Shown here piece by piece: positions 42,448 to 51,043 of a stretch of 64,000 bases of DNA (the stretch's first letter is position 1; every line of letters starts with the position of its first letter). The translations under genes were made by a program, and so were the position numbers. Under the pieces are notes generated by a model. It saw only the letters and a program-made list of their open reading frames with translations. It was not told the origin of the DNA and did no database searches. Source of the DNA: an uncultured Maritimibacter sp. (lineage in GTDB: Bacteria; Pseudomonadota; Alphaproteobacteria; Rhodobacterales; Rhodobacteraceae). The stretch covers positions 1 through 64,000 of the forward strand of contig CAJXYS010000001.1 of NCBI GenBank assembly GCA_913063035.1, written 5' to 3'.

Positions 42448-43493
42448 GCGGTTTCCCTAACCCGGCCCACCGATTGCATCAATGCCGTTCGTTTCTCGGT
42501 ATCGCGGGCCTTCAGCCGGGCCATGGTCGCGCAGAGCGTGTCGCTCCAGCCGGTATCCTCGGCCGGCGCGGCGGCGGCCGCATCGACGAGAAACGCGGTC
42601 TCGGGCAGCGGCCGGGCATAGATCAGCGGCGATCGCGGCATCACCAGCGTCCCGCCGGTGCGCAGCACCGACAGCATCAGCCAGCCGAGTTTCTGCCCGC
42701 CGGAGGTGTGAGCACGGTCCGTCAGCGCGGCGGCGCCCTTGGCGCGCACGCGGCCGCCGATCCCGGCATAGATGTAGCGCGCCGCGAATATCCCCGGGCG
42801 GCACGACAGCGGCAGGGCCGCGATCCCGGCCTCGGAGCGGGCGTAAAGCCCCTCGGCCTCGGCCAGCAGGCGCAGCAGCAGGCGGGGCGTCTCGGGGCTG
42901 GCCGCCGGGTTGCGCAGGAAAGCCGGGGAAGAAAGGCCCGCCTCCTCCAGCCACTCGGTCGGCAGGTAGAGCCGCCCCTCGGCCGCGTCCTCGCCCACGT
43001 CGCGGGCGATATTCGTCAATTGCATCGCCACGCCGAGATCGCAGGCGCGGGCCAGCGTGTCCCGCGACCGTGTCCGCATCAGGACGCACATCATCGCCCC
43101 GACCGCCGAGGCCACCCGCGCCGAATAGGAACGCAGGTCGGACAGGCTGGCATAGCGCCGCCCCTCGGCATCCCAGGCGAGGCCCTCGAGCAGGGCCTCG
43201 GGCAGCGCGCGGGGCATGTCGAAATCCTCGATCAGCGCGGCGAAGGCCCGGTCCGGCGCATCGTCCCGCGGCCGGCCGGCATAGGCCAGGTCCAGCCGGT
43301 CCTGCAGGCGCAGCACGGCGTCGATCTTCGCGCCGTGCAGGTCCACGGCATCATCGGCCAGCCGGCAGAAGGCATAGAGCGCCAGCGCCGGGTCGCGCAG
43401 CCGCGCCGGCAACAGCCGGGAGGCCGCGTGGAAAGAGCGGGATCCGTGCCGGATCGCCGCCACGCAGTAGTCCATGTCCCGCGCCGCGATCAT
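42444..43493 (-). CDS. crtB: Phytoene synthase CrtB
   Basis: The 349-residue prenyl transferase condenses two GGPP to phytoene. The first Asp-rich motif is in LADDAVD (residues 46-51) and the second in DVGEDAAEGRLYLPTEWL. I take the ATG at 43493, which overlaps the crtI stop (ATGA); an internal ATG (MDYCVAAIRHGSRSFH) six codons in is also possible. Confidence 0.95.
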   Translation of the reverse strand: MIAARDMDYCVAAIRHGSRSFHAASRLLPARLRDPALALYAFCRLADDAVDLHGAKIDAVLRLQDRLDLAYAGRPRDDAPDRAFAALIEDFDMPRALPEALLEGLAWDAEGRRYASLSDLRSYSARVASAVGAMMCVLMRTRSRDTLARACDLGVAMQLTNIARDVGEDAAEGRLYLPTEWLEEAGLSSPAFLRNPAASPETPRLLLRLLAEAEGLYARSEAGIAALPLSCRPGIFAARYIYAGIGGRVRAKGAAALTDRAHTSGGQKLGWLMLSVLRTGGTLVMPRSPLIYARPLPETAFLVDAAAAAPAEDTGWSDTLCATMARLKARDTEKRTALMQSVGRVRETA

Positions 43494-45043
43494 GACCGGG
43501 GCACCTCTGCCGGATCGGGCACGATCTTGCCCAACACCTCGGCGCTGGAGATCACGCCGGGCAGCCCGGCGCCGGGATGGGTGCCGGCACCGACGAGGAA
43601 CAGCCCCTCGGCTTCCTCGCTGACATTGTGCGGGCGGAACCAGGCGCTTTGCAGGATGCGCGGCTCGATGGAGAACCCGGTGCCGTGCGGGCTGAGATAG
43701 CGGTCGCGGAACGTCTCGGGCGTGAAGACCTGCGAGGCCGAGAGGCGCGCGCCCAGGCCGGGCAGCAGCTGCTCCTCCAGCACCGCCTGCACCTTGGCGC
43801 GGTAGGGCTCGGCCATTGCCGCCCAGTCGACCGGGTCGCGATGGCCGAGATGCGGCACCGGGCTGAGCGCGTAGAAGGTATCGCCGCCCTCGGGCGCGAC
43901 CGAGGGATCGGTCACGCTTGGGCGGTGGACGTAGAGGCTCATGTCCTCGGCGAGCCGGCCCTTGAGGAAAATGTCCCGCACCAGTCCGCGATAGCGCGGC
44001 CCGTTGAGAATCGTGTGATGCCCGACATCCGGCCACAGGTCGCGCGTGCCCTCGGTGCCGAAATACCAGACGAAGAGCCCCATGGACCAGCGCATCCGGT
44101 CAAGCCGGCGCCGGGTCCAGCGCCTGCGGCCGCGATTGCGCAGGAGATGGCTATAGGTGTGCCCCGCATCGGCATTGGACACCACGATATCGGCGGTGAC
44201 GATCTCGCCCGAACTGAGCCGCACGCCGCGGGCGCGATTGTCCTTCAGAAGGATCTCGTCGACCTCGGCCCCCTGTCGCACGAGACCGCCCTGGTCCTCG
44301 ACCACCCGCACCATCGCCCGCGCGATCGCGTCGACCCCGCCCATCGCGTAGTGCACACCGAAGGCCTTTTCGAGATGGCTGACGAGCGTGTACATCGACG
44401 TCACGTTGAACGGGTCGCCTCCGATGAAGAGCGGATGGAACGACAGCGCCATGCGGAGGCGTTCGTCCTTCACGCGCCGGGCGGCATGGGCATAGACCGA
44501 GCGATCCGCGCGCAGCCATGCGAAGGTGGGCAGCACCTTGATGAGATCGCCGAGCCTGTGCATCGACCGACGGCCCAGGTCCTCGAAACCGACCCAGTAG
44601 CGGCGCTCGCTGTCCTGCAGGAATTTCGTGTAACCGGCCAGGTCGCCCGGCGAGAGCCGCGCGACCTCGGCCTTCATGGCCGCCTCGTCCTGCCGGGCGG
44701 TGAAGCGGCTGCCGTCCGGCCAGCGGATCTCGTAGAACGGGTCCAGCGCGCGAAGGTCCACATCCGCATCGAAATCGCGGCCGCAGGCCTGCCAGAGTTC
44801 GCGGAACACCTGCGGCACGGTGACGATGGTGGGGCCGAGATCGAAACGATGGCCGTTTTCCCGGATGCTCGAGCCGCGCCCCCCGGGATCCTCGAGCCGG
44901 TCGAGCACCGTCACCCGGTAGCCCCGCGCGCCGAGACGCATGGCCGATGCCAGCCCGCCGAGACCCGCGCCGATCACCACGGCATGGGGGGCAAGCCCCG
45001 TCTTGGCCTCGGCTCCGAGACCGGGATCGACACGCGTCAACAT
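43490..45043 (-). CDS. crtI: Phytoene desaturase CrtI
   Basis: The 517-residue FAD-dependent desaturase converts phytoene to neurosporene. The N-terminal dinucleotide motif is AVVIGAGLGGLASAMRLGARGYRVTVLD; the C-terminal family signature is LFLVGAGTHPGAGLPGVISSAE. It shares a 70 bp divergent control region with crtA containing one PpsR box. Confidence 0.95.
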   Translation of the reverse strand: MLTRVDPGLGAEAKTGLAPHAVVIGAGLGGLASAMRLGARGYRVTVLDRLEDPGGRGSSIRENGHRFDLGPTIVTVPQVFRELWQACGRDFDADVDLRALDPFYEIRWPDGSRFTARQDEAAMKAEVARLSPGDLAGYTKFLQDSERRYWVGFEDLGRRSMHRLGDLIKVLPTFAWLRADRSVYAHAARRVKDERLRMALSFHPLFIGGDPFNVTSMYTLVSHLEKAFGVHYAMGGVDAIARAMVRVVEDQGGLVRQGAEVDEILLKDNRARGVRLSSGEIVTADIVVSNADAGHTYSHLLRNRGRRRWTRRRLDRMRWSMGLFVWYFGTEGTRDLWPDVGHHTILNGPRYRGLVRDIFLKGRLAEDMSLYVHRPSVTDPSVAPEGGDTFYALSPVPHLGHRDPVDWAAMAEPYRAKVQAVLEEQLLPGLGARLSASQVFTPETFRDRYLSPHGTGFSIEPRILQSAWFRPHNVSEEAEGLFLVGAGTHPGAGLPGVISSAEVLGKIVPDPAEVPRS

Positions 45044-45059
45044 GGGACCACCCTACATG

Positions 45060-45077
45060 TGTCTACTTAAGTTGACA
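45060..45077. promoter_or_regulatory. PpsR/CrtJ operator between crtI and crtA
   Basis: TGTCTACTTAAGTTGACA matches TGT-N12-ACA and contains the -35 of the crtA promoter. Confidence 0.86.
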
Positions 45078-45100
45078 ATTGCCCTCTGCGCCCCTTTCAT
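45072..45100 (+). promoter_or_regulatory. Sigma70-like promoter of crtA, very short leader
   Basis: TTGACA (45072-45077), a 17 bp spacer and TTTCAT (45095-45100). The expected start of transcription is about 7 nt before the crtA ATG at 45114, and no ribosome site is seen. Confidence 0.5.
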
Positions 45101-45113
45101 CGGTTTTCAGATC

Positions 45114-45866
45114 ATGTCAGTATTCCGCGACGGGCGGCAAAAAAGGACCGGCGCCATTCAAACCGTGAGCCTCAGCTTCTTCCGTTTCGCGCCGGGGGCA
45201 GCCCGTCTCTGGGCGTTCGCGATGATGGGACTGGCGCGCCCGGCGATGCGCCGGATCGAGGGGATCGGCTTCTGGAAACTGCTGGGCTCGGGGACGGGCG
45301 AGGGTTTCACGCCGGTGCCGAACACCGGCGTCTACGCGATTCTCGCGACCTGGCCCGATCTCGAGACCGCGCGGGCCCGGACCGAATCCGCGTCGATCTT
45401 CCGTCGCTATGCCGCGCGCAGCGTCGAGAACTGGCAGGTCTTCCTCGCGCCGGTCTCGGTGCGCGGCCGCTGGTCGGGCGAGACGCCGTTCGGGGCCGAT
45501 CGCGGCACCGGGCAGGACGGCCCGCTCGCCGCGCTCACCCGTGCGACGATCCGGCCGCGCGCCGCGGTCCGGTTCTGGCAGCGCGTGCCCGACATCAGCA
45601 CGGTGATCGGCAGCGATCCGAACGTGGCCTTCAAGATCGGCGTCGGCGAAGTGCCGCTCTTTCACCAGGTCACCTTCTCGATCTGGCCCGACGCCGCCAG
45701 CATGGCGGCCTTCGCGCGGGCCGACGGACCCCATGCGCGCGCCGTGCGGGCCGTGCGCGACGGGGACTGGTTCAGCGAAGAACTCTATGCGCGCTTCCGT
45801 GTCCTGGGCGACCGGGGCAGTTGGCACGGCACCTCGCCCCTGAGGCGGCTCGAAGGACAGACATGA
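45114..45866 (+). CDS. crtA: Spheroidene monooxygenase CrtA
   Basis: The 250-residue heme-type enzyme adds the 2-keto group to make spheroidenone in oxygen. The segments TVSLSFFRFAPGAARLWAFAMMGLARP and KLLGSGTGEGFTPVPNTGVYAILATWPD are typical. The ATG at 45114 lies just after the PpsR-controlled promoter; longer in-frame starts (44940) fall inside crtI. It overlaps bchI by 4 bp (ATGA). Confidence 0.93.
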   Translation: MSVFRDGRQKRTGAIQTVSLSFFRFAPGAARLWAFAMMGLARPAMRRIEGIGFWKLLGSGTGEGFTPVPNTGVYAILATWPDLETARARTESASIFRRYAARSVENWQVFLAPVSVRGRWSGETPFGADRGTGQDGPLAALTRATIRPRAAVRFWQRVPDISTVIGSDPNVAFKIGVGEVPLFHQVTFSIWPDAASMAAFARADGPHARAVRAVRDGDWFSEELYARFRVLGDRGSWHGTSPLRRLEGQT

Positions 45867-46867
45867 CCCACAGCTTTCCCTTTTCCGCGATCGTCGGCCA
45901 GGAACAGATGAAACTGGCGATGATCCTGACCGCGATCGAACCACGCCTGGGCGGCGTCCTGGTCTTCGGCGACCGCGGCACCGGCAAATCGACAGCGGTG
46001 CGGGCACTGGCGGCGCTCCTGCCGCCGATCACCGTCGTCGAAGGCTGCCCGGTGAATTCCGAACGTCCGCAGGACTGCCCGGCCTGGGCCCATGTGCCCT
46101 CGACAGCGACCGTGTCGCGGCCGACCCCGGTGATCGACCTCCCGCTCGGCGTGACCGAGGATCGCGTGACCGGCGCGCTCGATATCGAGCGGGCGCTTAC
46201 CCAGGGCGAAAAGGCGTTCGAGCCGGGGCTCCTGGCGCGCGCCAATCGCGGCTATCTCTATATCGACGAGGTAAACCTCCTGGAGGATCACATCGTCGAC
46301 CTGCTGCTGGACGTGGCGCAGTCAGGCGAAAACGTGGTCGAGCGCGAGGGCCTGTCGGTCCGCCACCCGGCCCGTTTCGTGCTGGTCGGCTCCGGCAACC
46401 CGGAGGAAGGTGAGCTGCGCCCGCAGCTTCTGGACCGCTTCGGGCTGTCGGTCGACGTCGCCTCGCCAAGCGACATCGACGAGCGGATCGAGGTGATCCG
46501 CAGGCGCGACGCCTTCGACACGGACCCCGCGGCCTTCATCGCCGACTGGGCGCCGCGCGATGCCGAGATCCGCGACCGCATCCTGGCCGCGCGCGACCGG
46601 CTGGCCGAGACCGAGGCCTCCGACGACATCCTGCGGGATTGCGCGGAACTCTGCGTCGCGCTCGGCGCCGATGGCCTGCGGGGCGAACTGACGCTGCTGC
46701 GCGCGGCGCGCGCCCTGGCGGCCTACGAGGGGACCGGCGCCGTGACGCGCGACGCGTTGCGCCAGGTTGCGGCGCTGGCGCTCAGCCATCGCCTGCGCCG
46801 CGACCCGCTGGACGAGGCCGGGTCTGGTACGCGCGTCGCCCGCACCGTGGCCGAGGTTCTGGGATGA
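45863..46867 (+). CDS. bchI: Magnesium chelatase ATPase subunit BchI
   Basis: The 334-residue AAA+ motor of Mg-chelatase. Walker A is GDRGTGKST near residue 36 and Walker B is in RGYLYIDEVNLLEDHIVDLLLDVAQSG. Start MTHSFPFSAIVGQEQMKLA at 45863 overlaps crtA. It is followed by bchD with a 4 bp overlap. Confidence 0.96.
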   Translation: MTHSFPFSAIVGQEQMKLAMILTAIEPRLGGVLVFGDRGTGKSTAVRALAALLPPITVVEGCPVNSERPQDCPAWAHVPSTATVSRPTPVIDLPLGVTEDRVTGALDIERALTQGEKAFEPGLLARANRGYLYIDEVNLLEDHIVDLLLDVAQSGENVVEREGLSVRHPARFVLVGSGNPEEGELRPQLLDRFGLSVDVASPSDIDERIEVIRRRDAFDTDPAAFIADWAPRDAEIRDRILAARDRLAETEASDDILRDCAELCVALGADGLRGELTLLRAARALAAYEGTGAVTRDALRQVAALALSHRLRRDPLDEAGSGTRVARTVAEVLG

Positions 46868-48558
46868 CCGCGGAGGCCGGCACTGCCTGGGACCGCGCGC
46901 TGCGCGCCCTTGCCCTGCTGGCCGTCGATCCCACGGGTCTCAAGGGGCTCACGTTGCGCGCCCGCGCGGGCCCGGTAAGACAGGCCTTCGAAGAGGCGCT
47001 CGCCCGCCTGCCCGGCCCGGCGCGGCGGATCCATGTCGACCTCAGCGACACCCAGCTTTTCGGCGGCCCCGATATCGCCGCCACGCTCGCCGAGGGGCGG
47101 CTGGTGACCGAGCGCGGTATCGCGGAACGGCCGGCGCGCCTGGTGCTCCCGATGGCCGAGCGGACACCGCCGGCCCTGGCCGCGCGGCTGGCGCAGCTGC
47201 TCGACGCGGAGCGCGGCCACGGCCTGGTGCTGCTGGACGAGGGCACCGACGAGGACGAGGCCGCGCCGGCCGCGCTGCGCGACCGGCTGGCCTTCGACGT
47301 CGACCTGGGCACGACGCGGTGGAACGCCGCGCCCATCCTGCTGCCCGCACCCGCCGACCTCGACGCGGCGCGCGCCCGGCTGGCCGCGATCGAGATGCCG
47401 GAGGCGACGTTGCCCACCCTCGCCGCGCTTGCGGCACGGTTCGGGATCGACAGCCTGCGCGCGCCCCTGCTCGCCCTCAGGGCGGCGCGGGCGGCGGCCG
47501 CGCTGGCAGGCCGGAGCGCGGTTTCCGATGCGGATATCCGCGAAGCGGCGGAACTGGTCTACCCGGCCCGCGCGACGCGCATGCCCCAGGAAGACCCGCC
47601 GCCCGCGGACCCGGACGACGCCCCCGAGGAGACCTCACCGCCCGAGACCGCCGAGGACACGGACGGCCCGGACGCGCCGGGCGACATCCCGGACGAGATG
47701 CTGGTGGATGCGGTGGCCGCGCTTCTGCCGCGCGGCCTGCTCGACCAGATGGCCGAACGGGCCGGGTTCCGTGCGCCGGCCGGCGGCGCCGGGGCCGGGG
47801 CGCCGCGCAAGGGCAACCGGCGCGGCCGCCCGCTGCCCGCCCGCCCGGGCCATGCGGATGGCCGCGCGCGCATCGACGTGGTCGCGACACTGCGCGCCGC
47901 CGCCCCCTGGCAGCCGCTGCGCCGCGCACAGCGCAGGCCCGGGCAACGGGTGGTCGTCCACCCTTCCGACATCCGGCTGCATCGCTACGAGGACCGGTCG
48001 GACCGGCTGCTGATCTTCACGGTGGATGCCTCGGGGTCGCTTGCCATGGCGCGGCTCTCGGAATCCAAGGGCGCGGTGGAGAACCTGCTGGCCCAGGCCT
48101 ATGCCCGCCGCGACCACGTGGCGCTGATCGCGTTTCGCGGCGCGGAGGCGCAGCTCCTGCTGCCCCCGACGCGCTCGCTCGTTCAGGCCAAGCGGCGGCT
48201 TGCCGCGATGCCCGGGGGCGGTGGCACGCCGCTGGCCGCGGGGCTGGTCGCCGCCACCCGGCTGGCCCGGCAGGCCCGCGGCCGCGGGCTGAGCCCCGCC
48301 CTGGCCCTGCTGACGGACGGGCGGGCCAATGTCGCGCTCGACGGCGCCGGGGGCCGTGCACAGGCCGGCGCGGATGCCGAGGCGGTGGCGCTTCAGCTGC
48401 GGCTGCAGGGCATCCCGGGGCTCGTGATCGACACGTCGGTGCGCCCCGACGACAAGCCGCGCCTGCTGTCGGACCGGCTGGGCGCGCGCTATCTCGCGCT
48501 GCCGCGCGCGGATGCCGAGCGCATCAGCCGCGCGGTCAGCGCCGCGCTCGACGGCTGA
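46864..48558 (+). CDS. bchD: Magnesium chelatase subunit BchD
   Basis: The 564-residue adaptor has an N-terminal AAA-like domain lacking a good Walker A, an acidic Pro-rich linker (about residues 240-280, rich in Asp, Glu and Pro) and a C-terminal von Willebrand A domain with a MIDAS DASGS (IFTVDASGSLAMARLSESKG). It bridges BchI and BchH. Confidence 0.95.
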   Translation: MTAEAGTAWDRALRALALLAVDPTGLKGLTLRARAGPVRQAFEEALARLPGPARRIHVDLSDTQLFGGPDIAATLAEGRLVTERGIAERPARLVLPMAERTPPALAARLAQLLDAERGHGLVLLDEGTDEDEAAPAALRDRLAFDVDLGTTRWNAAPILLPAPADLDAARARLAAIEMPEATLPTLAALAARFGIDSLRAPLLALRAARAAAALAGRSAVSDADIREAAELVYPARATRMPQEDPPPADPDDAPEETSPPETAEDTDGPDAPGDIPDEMLVDAVAALLPRGLLDQMAERAGFRAPAGGAGAGAPRKGNRRGRPLPARPGHADGRARIDVVATLRAAAPWQPLRRAQRRPGQRVVVHPSDIRLHRYEDRSDRLLIFTVDASGSLAMARLSESKGAVENLLAQAYARRDHVALIAFRGAEAQLLLPPTRSLVQAKRRLAAMPGGGGTPLAAGLVAATRLARQARGRGLSPALALLTDGRANVALDGAGGRAQAGADAEAVALQLRLQGIPGLVIDTSVRPDDKPRLLSDRLGARYLALPRADAERISRAVSAALDG

Positions 48559-48562
48559 GCCG

Positions 48563-49435
48563 ATGGACTGGGCGCGCGATCTGCCGGGCTGGCCCAATGC
48601 GGCGCTGTCGCACCGGGTCCGCCACGCCACCCATCTCTGGCACGTGCAGGAGGACGGGTCCGGCGAGACGGTGCTCCTGCTGCACGGCGCAGGCGGCTCC
48701 AGCCACAGCTGGCGCGACCTGCTGCCCCGCCTGGCGCGACACCGTCACGTCATCGCGCTCGACCTGCCGGGCCAGGGCTTCACCCGCACGAGCAATCCCG
48801 CGCGGCTGGGACTAGATCCCATGACCGAGGATATCGCCGCGCTCTGCGCCGACCAGGGTTGGACGCCCGGCGCGGTGATCGGCCATTCGGCAGGCGGCGC
48901 CATCGCGCTCAACCTTGCCCGGCACCTGTCGCGCCCCGACGGGACGCCGCCCCGCGTCATCGGGATCAACGCCGCGCTCGACCGCTTCGAGGGGATCGCC
49001 GGCTGGCTGTTTCCCGTGCTGGCGAAGATGCTGGCTCTGAACCCGTTTACCGCCACGCTCTTCACGCTGGGCAGCCGCGAGACGGATCGCGCGCGGCGGC
49101 TGATCGAGGGCACCGGGTCACAGATCGACGCCGCCGGGCTGGCCTGTTACGCCCGGCTGATCGCCGACCGCGCCCACGTCGAGGCGACGCTCCAGATGAT
49201 GGCGCGGTGGAACATCGACCGGCTGATCGCGCGGCTGCCCGAGATCCCGGCGCGCTGCCTGCTGATCACCGGCGCCGCGGATACCGCCGTCCTGCCGGCC
49301 GTCTCGGCCCGCGCCGCGGAACGGTTGCCGGACGCGCGGACGGTGGATATGGACGGGCTGGGCCACCTGGCGCACGAGGAGGCCCCCGACCGCGTTCTGG
49401 CCGAGATATCCGGCTTTCTCGACGACGCCGGCTGA
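48563..49435 (+). CDS. bchO: BchO, alpha/beta-hydrolase associated with Mg-chelatase
   Basis: The 290-residue alpha/beta-hydrolase has a nucleophile elbow GHSAGG (VIGHSAGGAIALNLARHL) and an oxyanion region LLLHGAGGSSHSWRDLLP. Its late His lies in DGLGHLAHEEAPD. BchO always follows bchD in purple bacteria; its reaction is not settled, though it is linked to Mg-chelatase. It is the last gene of the photosynthesis cluster, converging with the thuA-like gene 4 bp apart. Confidence 0.92.
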   Translation: MDWARDLPGWPNAALSHRVRHATHLWHVQEDGSGETVLLLHGAGGSSHSWRDLLPRLARHRHVIALDLPGQGFTRTSNPARLGLDPMTEDIAALCADQGWTPGAVIGHSAGGAIALNLARHLSRPDGTPPRVIGINAALDRFEGIAGWLFPVLAKMLALNPFTATLFTLGSRETDRARRLIEGTGSQIDAAGLACYARLIADRAHVEATLQMMARWNIDRLIARLPEIPARCLLITGAADTAVLPAVSARAAERLPDARTVDMDGLGHLAHEEAPDRVLAEISGFLDDAG

Positions 49436-49439
49436 CGCG

Positions 49440-50174
49440 TCAGGCCGCGGAGGCGCCTCCGGCGGCAATCGCCTTTCCCTCGGCCGCCCAGATCGCGCCG
49501 CGGCGGATCATCTCGGTCACCTGCGGCACCTTGAGATCGTCGAGTTCATGCCCGATGGAGCAGTAGAAGACCCGCCCCCTGTCCCAGCGCCGGGTCCAGG
49601 TTACCGGGATGACGGTGCCCTCGATCCACCAGAGATGATCGCCCGAGAAGGTCGTCGTCGCCAACACCTCGTTCGAGGGATCGACCAGCATGTAGTATTG
49701 CTCGGACCGGATGCGGAAGCTCTTGATCCCCCGCACCAGCGGATGGTCCGGCTTGCAGATGGTCACGTCGTAATCGACGTAATCCTCCTGCGGCTGCAGG
49801 TTGTCCGGCCAGCCCGGCGGATGGGCGACGAACTGCCCGCCGATCAGGAAGTGGTAGGTCGGGCGGTCGCGGAAGGCGTCGCCCATGTGCCCGTGCCAGC
49901 CGGCCAGGCCGCAGCCGTTGCCGATCAGCGCCAGCAGGCCGTCTTCCTGCGGCTTGGTCATGTTGCCGAATTCTTCCTTGTGGCCGGACCGGGCCGACGA
50001 CCAGATCGGCGTGATCAGGTCCAGCTCCGCCAGATCGCCGGGACGCTCCAGCGGCTCCAGCGTGTCGTAGACATCGACCTCGAAGCCGTTCTCCTTCAGG
50101 AGGGCCTCGTACCAATCCGCGAAATGGGTCGGGGTGTGGCCTTCCCAGCCACCGACGAAAAGGGCCGCCTTCAT
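49440..50174 (-). CDS. ThuA-like domain protein
   Basis: The 244-residue cytoplasmic protein of the ThuA/trehalose-utilisation fold (class I glutamine amidotransferase-like). Visible stretches: MKAALFVGGWEGHTPTHFADWYEALLKENGFEVDVYDT at the start and GNGCGLAGWHGHMGDAFRD in the middle. Family members act in sugar and polyol catabolism. It is last in the minus-strand operon and overlaps the dehydrogenase upstream by 4 bp. Exact reaction unknown. Confidence 0.85.
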   Translation of the reverse strand: MKAALFVGGWEGHTPTHFADWYEALLKENGFEVDVYDTLEPLERPGDLAELDLITPIWSSARSGHKEEFGNMTKPQEDGLLALIGNGCGLAGWHGHMGDAFRDRPTYHFLIGGQFVAHPPGWPDNLQPQEDYVDYDVTICKPDHPLVRGIKSFRIRSEQYYMLVDPSNEVLATTTFSGDHLWWIEGTVIPVTWTRRWDRGRVFYCSIGHELDDLKVPQVTEMIRRGAIWAAEGKAIAAGGASAA

Positions 50175-51043
50175 TCGTTCCTCTCCCGCATGAAATCGAG
50201 CATTGCCGCCATGTCGCGGCCCGCGAAACCGGCCGCGCTGGCCTGCGACAGTTTCTCGAGCGTCACCCGTCCTTGCGGCATGGCCACGCCGAGCCGGTCG
50301 GCCAGCGCGGCGGTGACAGCCATGTCCTTCCGGGCCAGCGCGACGGTGAAGGTCACGTCATGCGCCGCCTCGTCCAGGTAGAGGGGCCGGCGGTATTTCA
50401 GCATCGGCGCGCAGGCCGCCGAGGCCTCGATCACGTCGAACGCCCTTTCCGGCGCGATCCCCGAGGCCTCGGCCAGGGTCATCGCCTCGGCCAGGGTCTG
50501 GTTGATGCCGTGGATGAGCGAATTGACGGCGAGCTTCATCACCGCGCCCGCGCCCGTTCGGCCGAGACAGATCGTTCGCTTGCCCATCGCGTCGAAGAGC
50601 GGCAGGAGCGGTTTTGCCGCGTCCTCGGGGCAGCCGGCCATGATCATCAACGCGCCATCCGCCGCGGCCTGCGTCGCCCCGGAGACGGGCGCGTCGATGA
50701 CCTGCACGCCCGCGGGCGCACGGGCGGCGAGCTCGGCGATATGATCCGGGCTCATCGTGCCCATCTCGACGAAGATCCCGGCCCCGGTGCCCGCGGCGAA
50801 AAGGCCGTCCGCGCCGAAATGCACCGCTTCCGACGACGGGTCGTCGGCCAGCATCGTGACGACCACCTCGGTCGCGGCGGCCAGTTCGGCCGGCGTCCCG
50901 GCGACGGCGCAGCCAAGCTCCGCCGCGAGCGCCGTGGCCTTGCCGGCCGAGCGGTTCCAGAGGGTCACGTCATGGCCCGCCGCCGCGAGGTTCCGCGCCA
51001 TGTGGGCGCCCATGCGCCCCAGCCCGGCGAAGCCCACCCGCAT
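50171..51043 (-). CDS. NAD(P)-dependent beta-hydroxyacid dehydrogenase (3-hydroxyisobutyrate dehydrogenase family)
   Basis: The 290-residue enzyme has a Rossmann GLGRMGAHMARNLAAAGHDVTLWNRS start, the substrate-binding signature DAPVSGATQAAADGAL and the catalytic lysine in GAVMKLAVNSLIHG. These enzymes oxidise 3-hydroxyacids or related aldonates. Its start shares one base with the stop of the upstream ATPase gene, so it belongs to the transport operon. Substrate not determinable. Confidence 0.88.
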   Translation of the reverse strand: MRVGFAGLGRMGAHMARNLAAAGHDVTLWNRSAGKATALAAELGCAVAGTPAELAAATEVVVTMLADDPSSEAVHFGADGLFAAGTGAGIFVEMGTMSPDHIAELAARAPAGVQVIDAPVSGATQAAADGALMIMAGCPEDAAKPLLPLFDAMGKRTICLGRTGAGAVMKLAVNSLIHGINQTLAEAMTLAEASGIAPERAFDVIEASAACAPMLKYRRPLYLDEAAHDVTFTVALARKDMAVTAALADRLGVAMPQGRVTLEKLSQASAAGFAGRDMAAMLDFMRERNE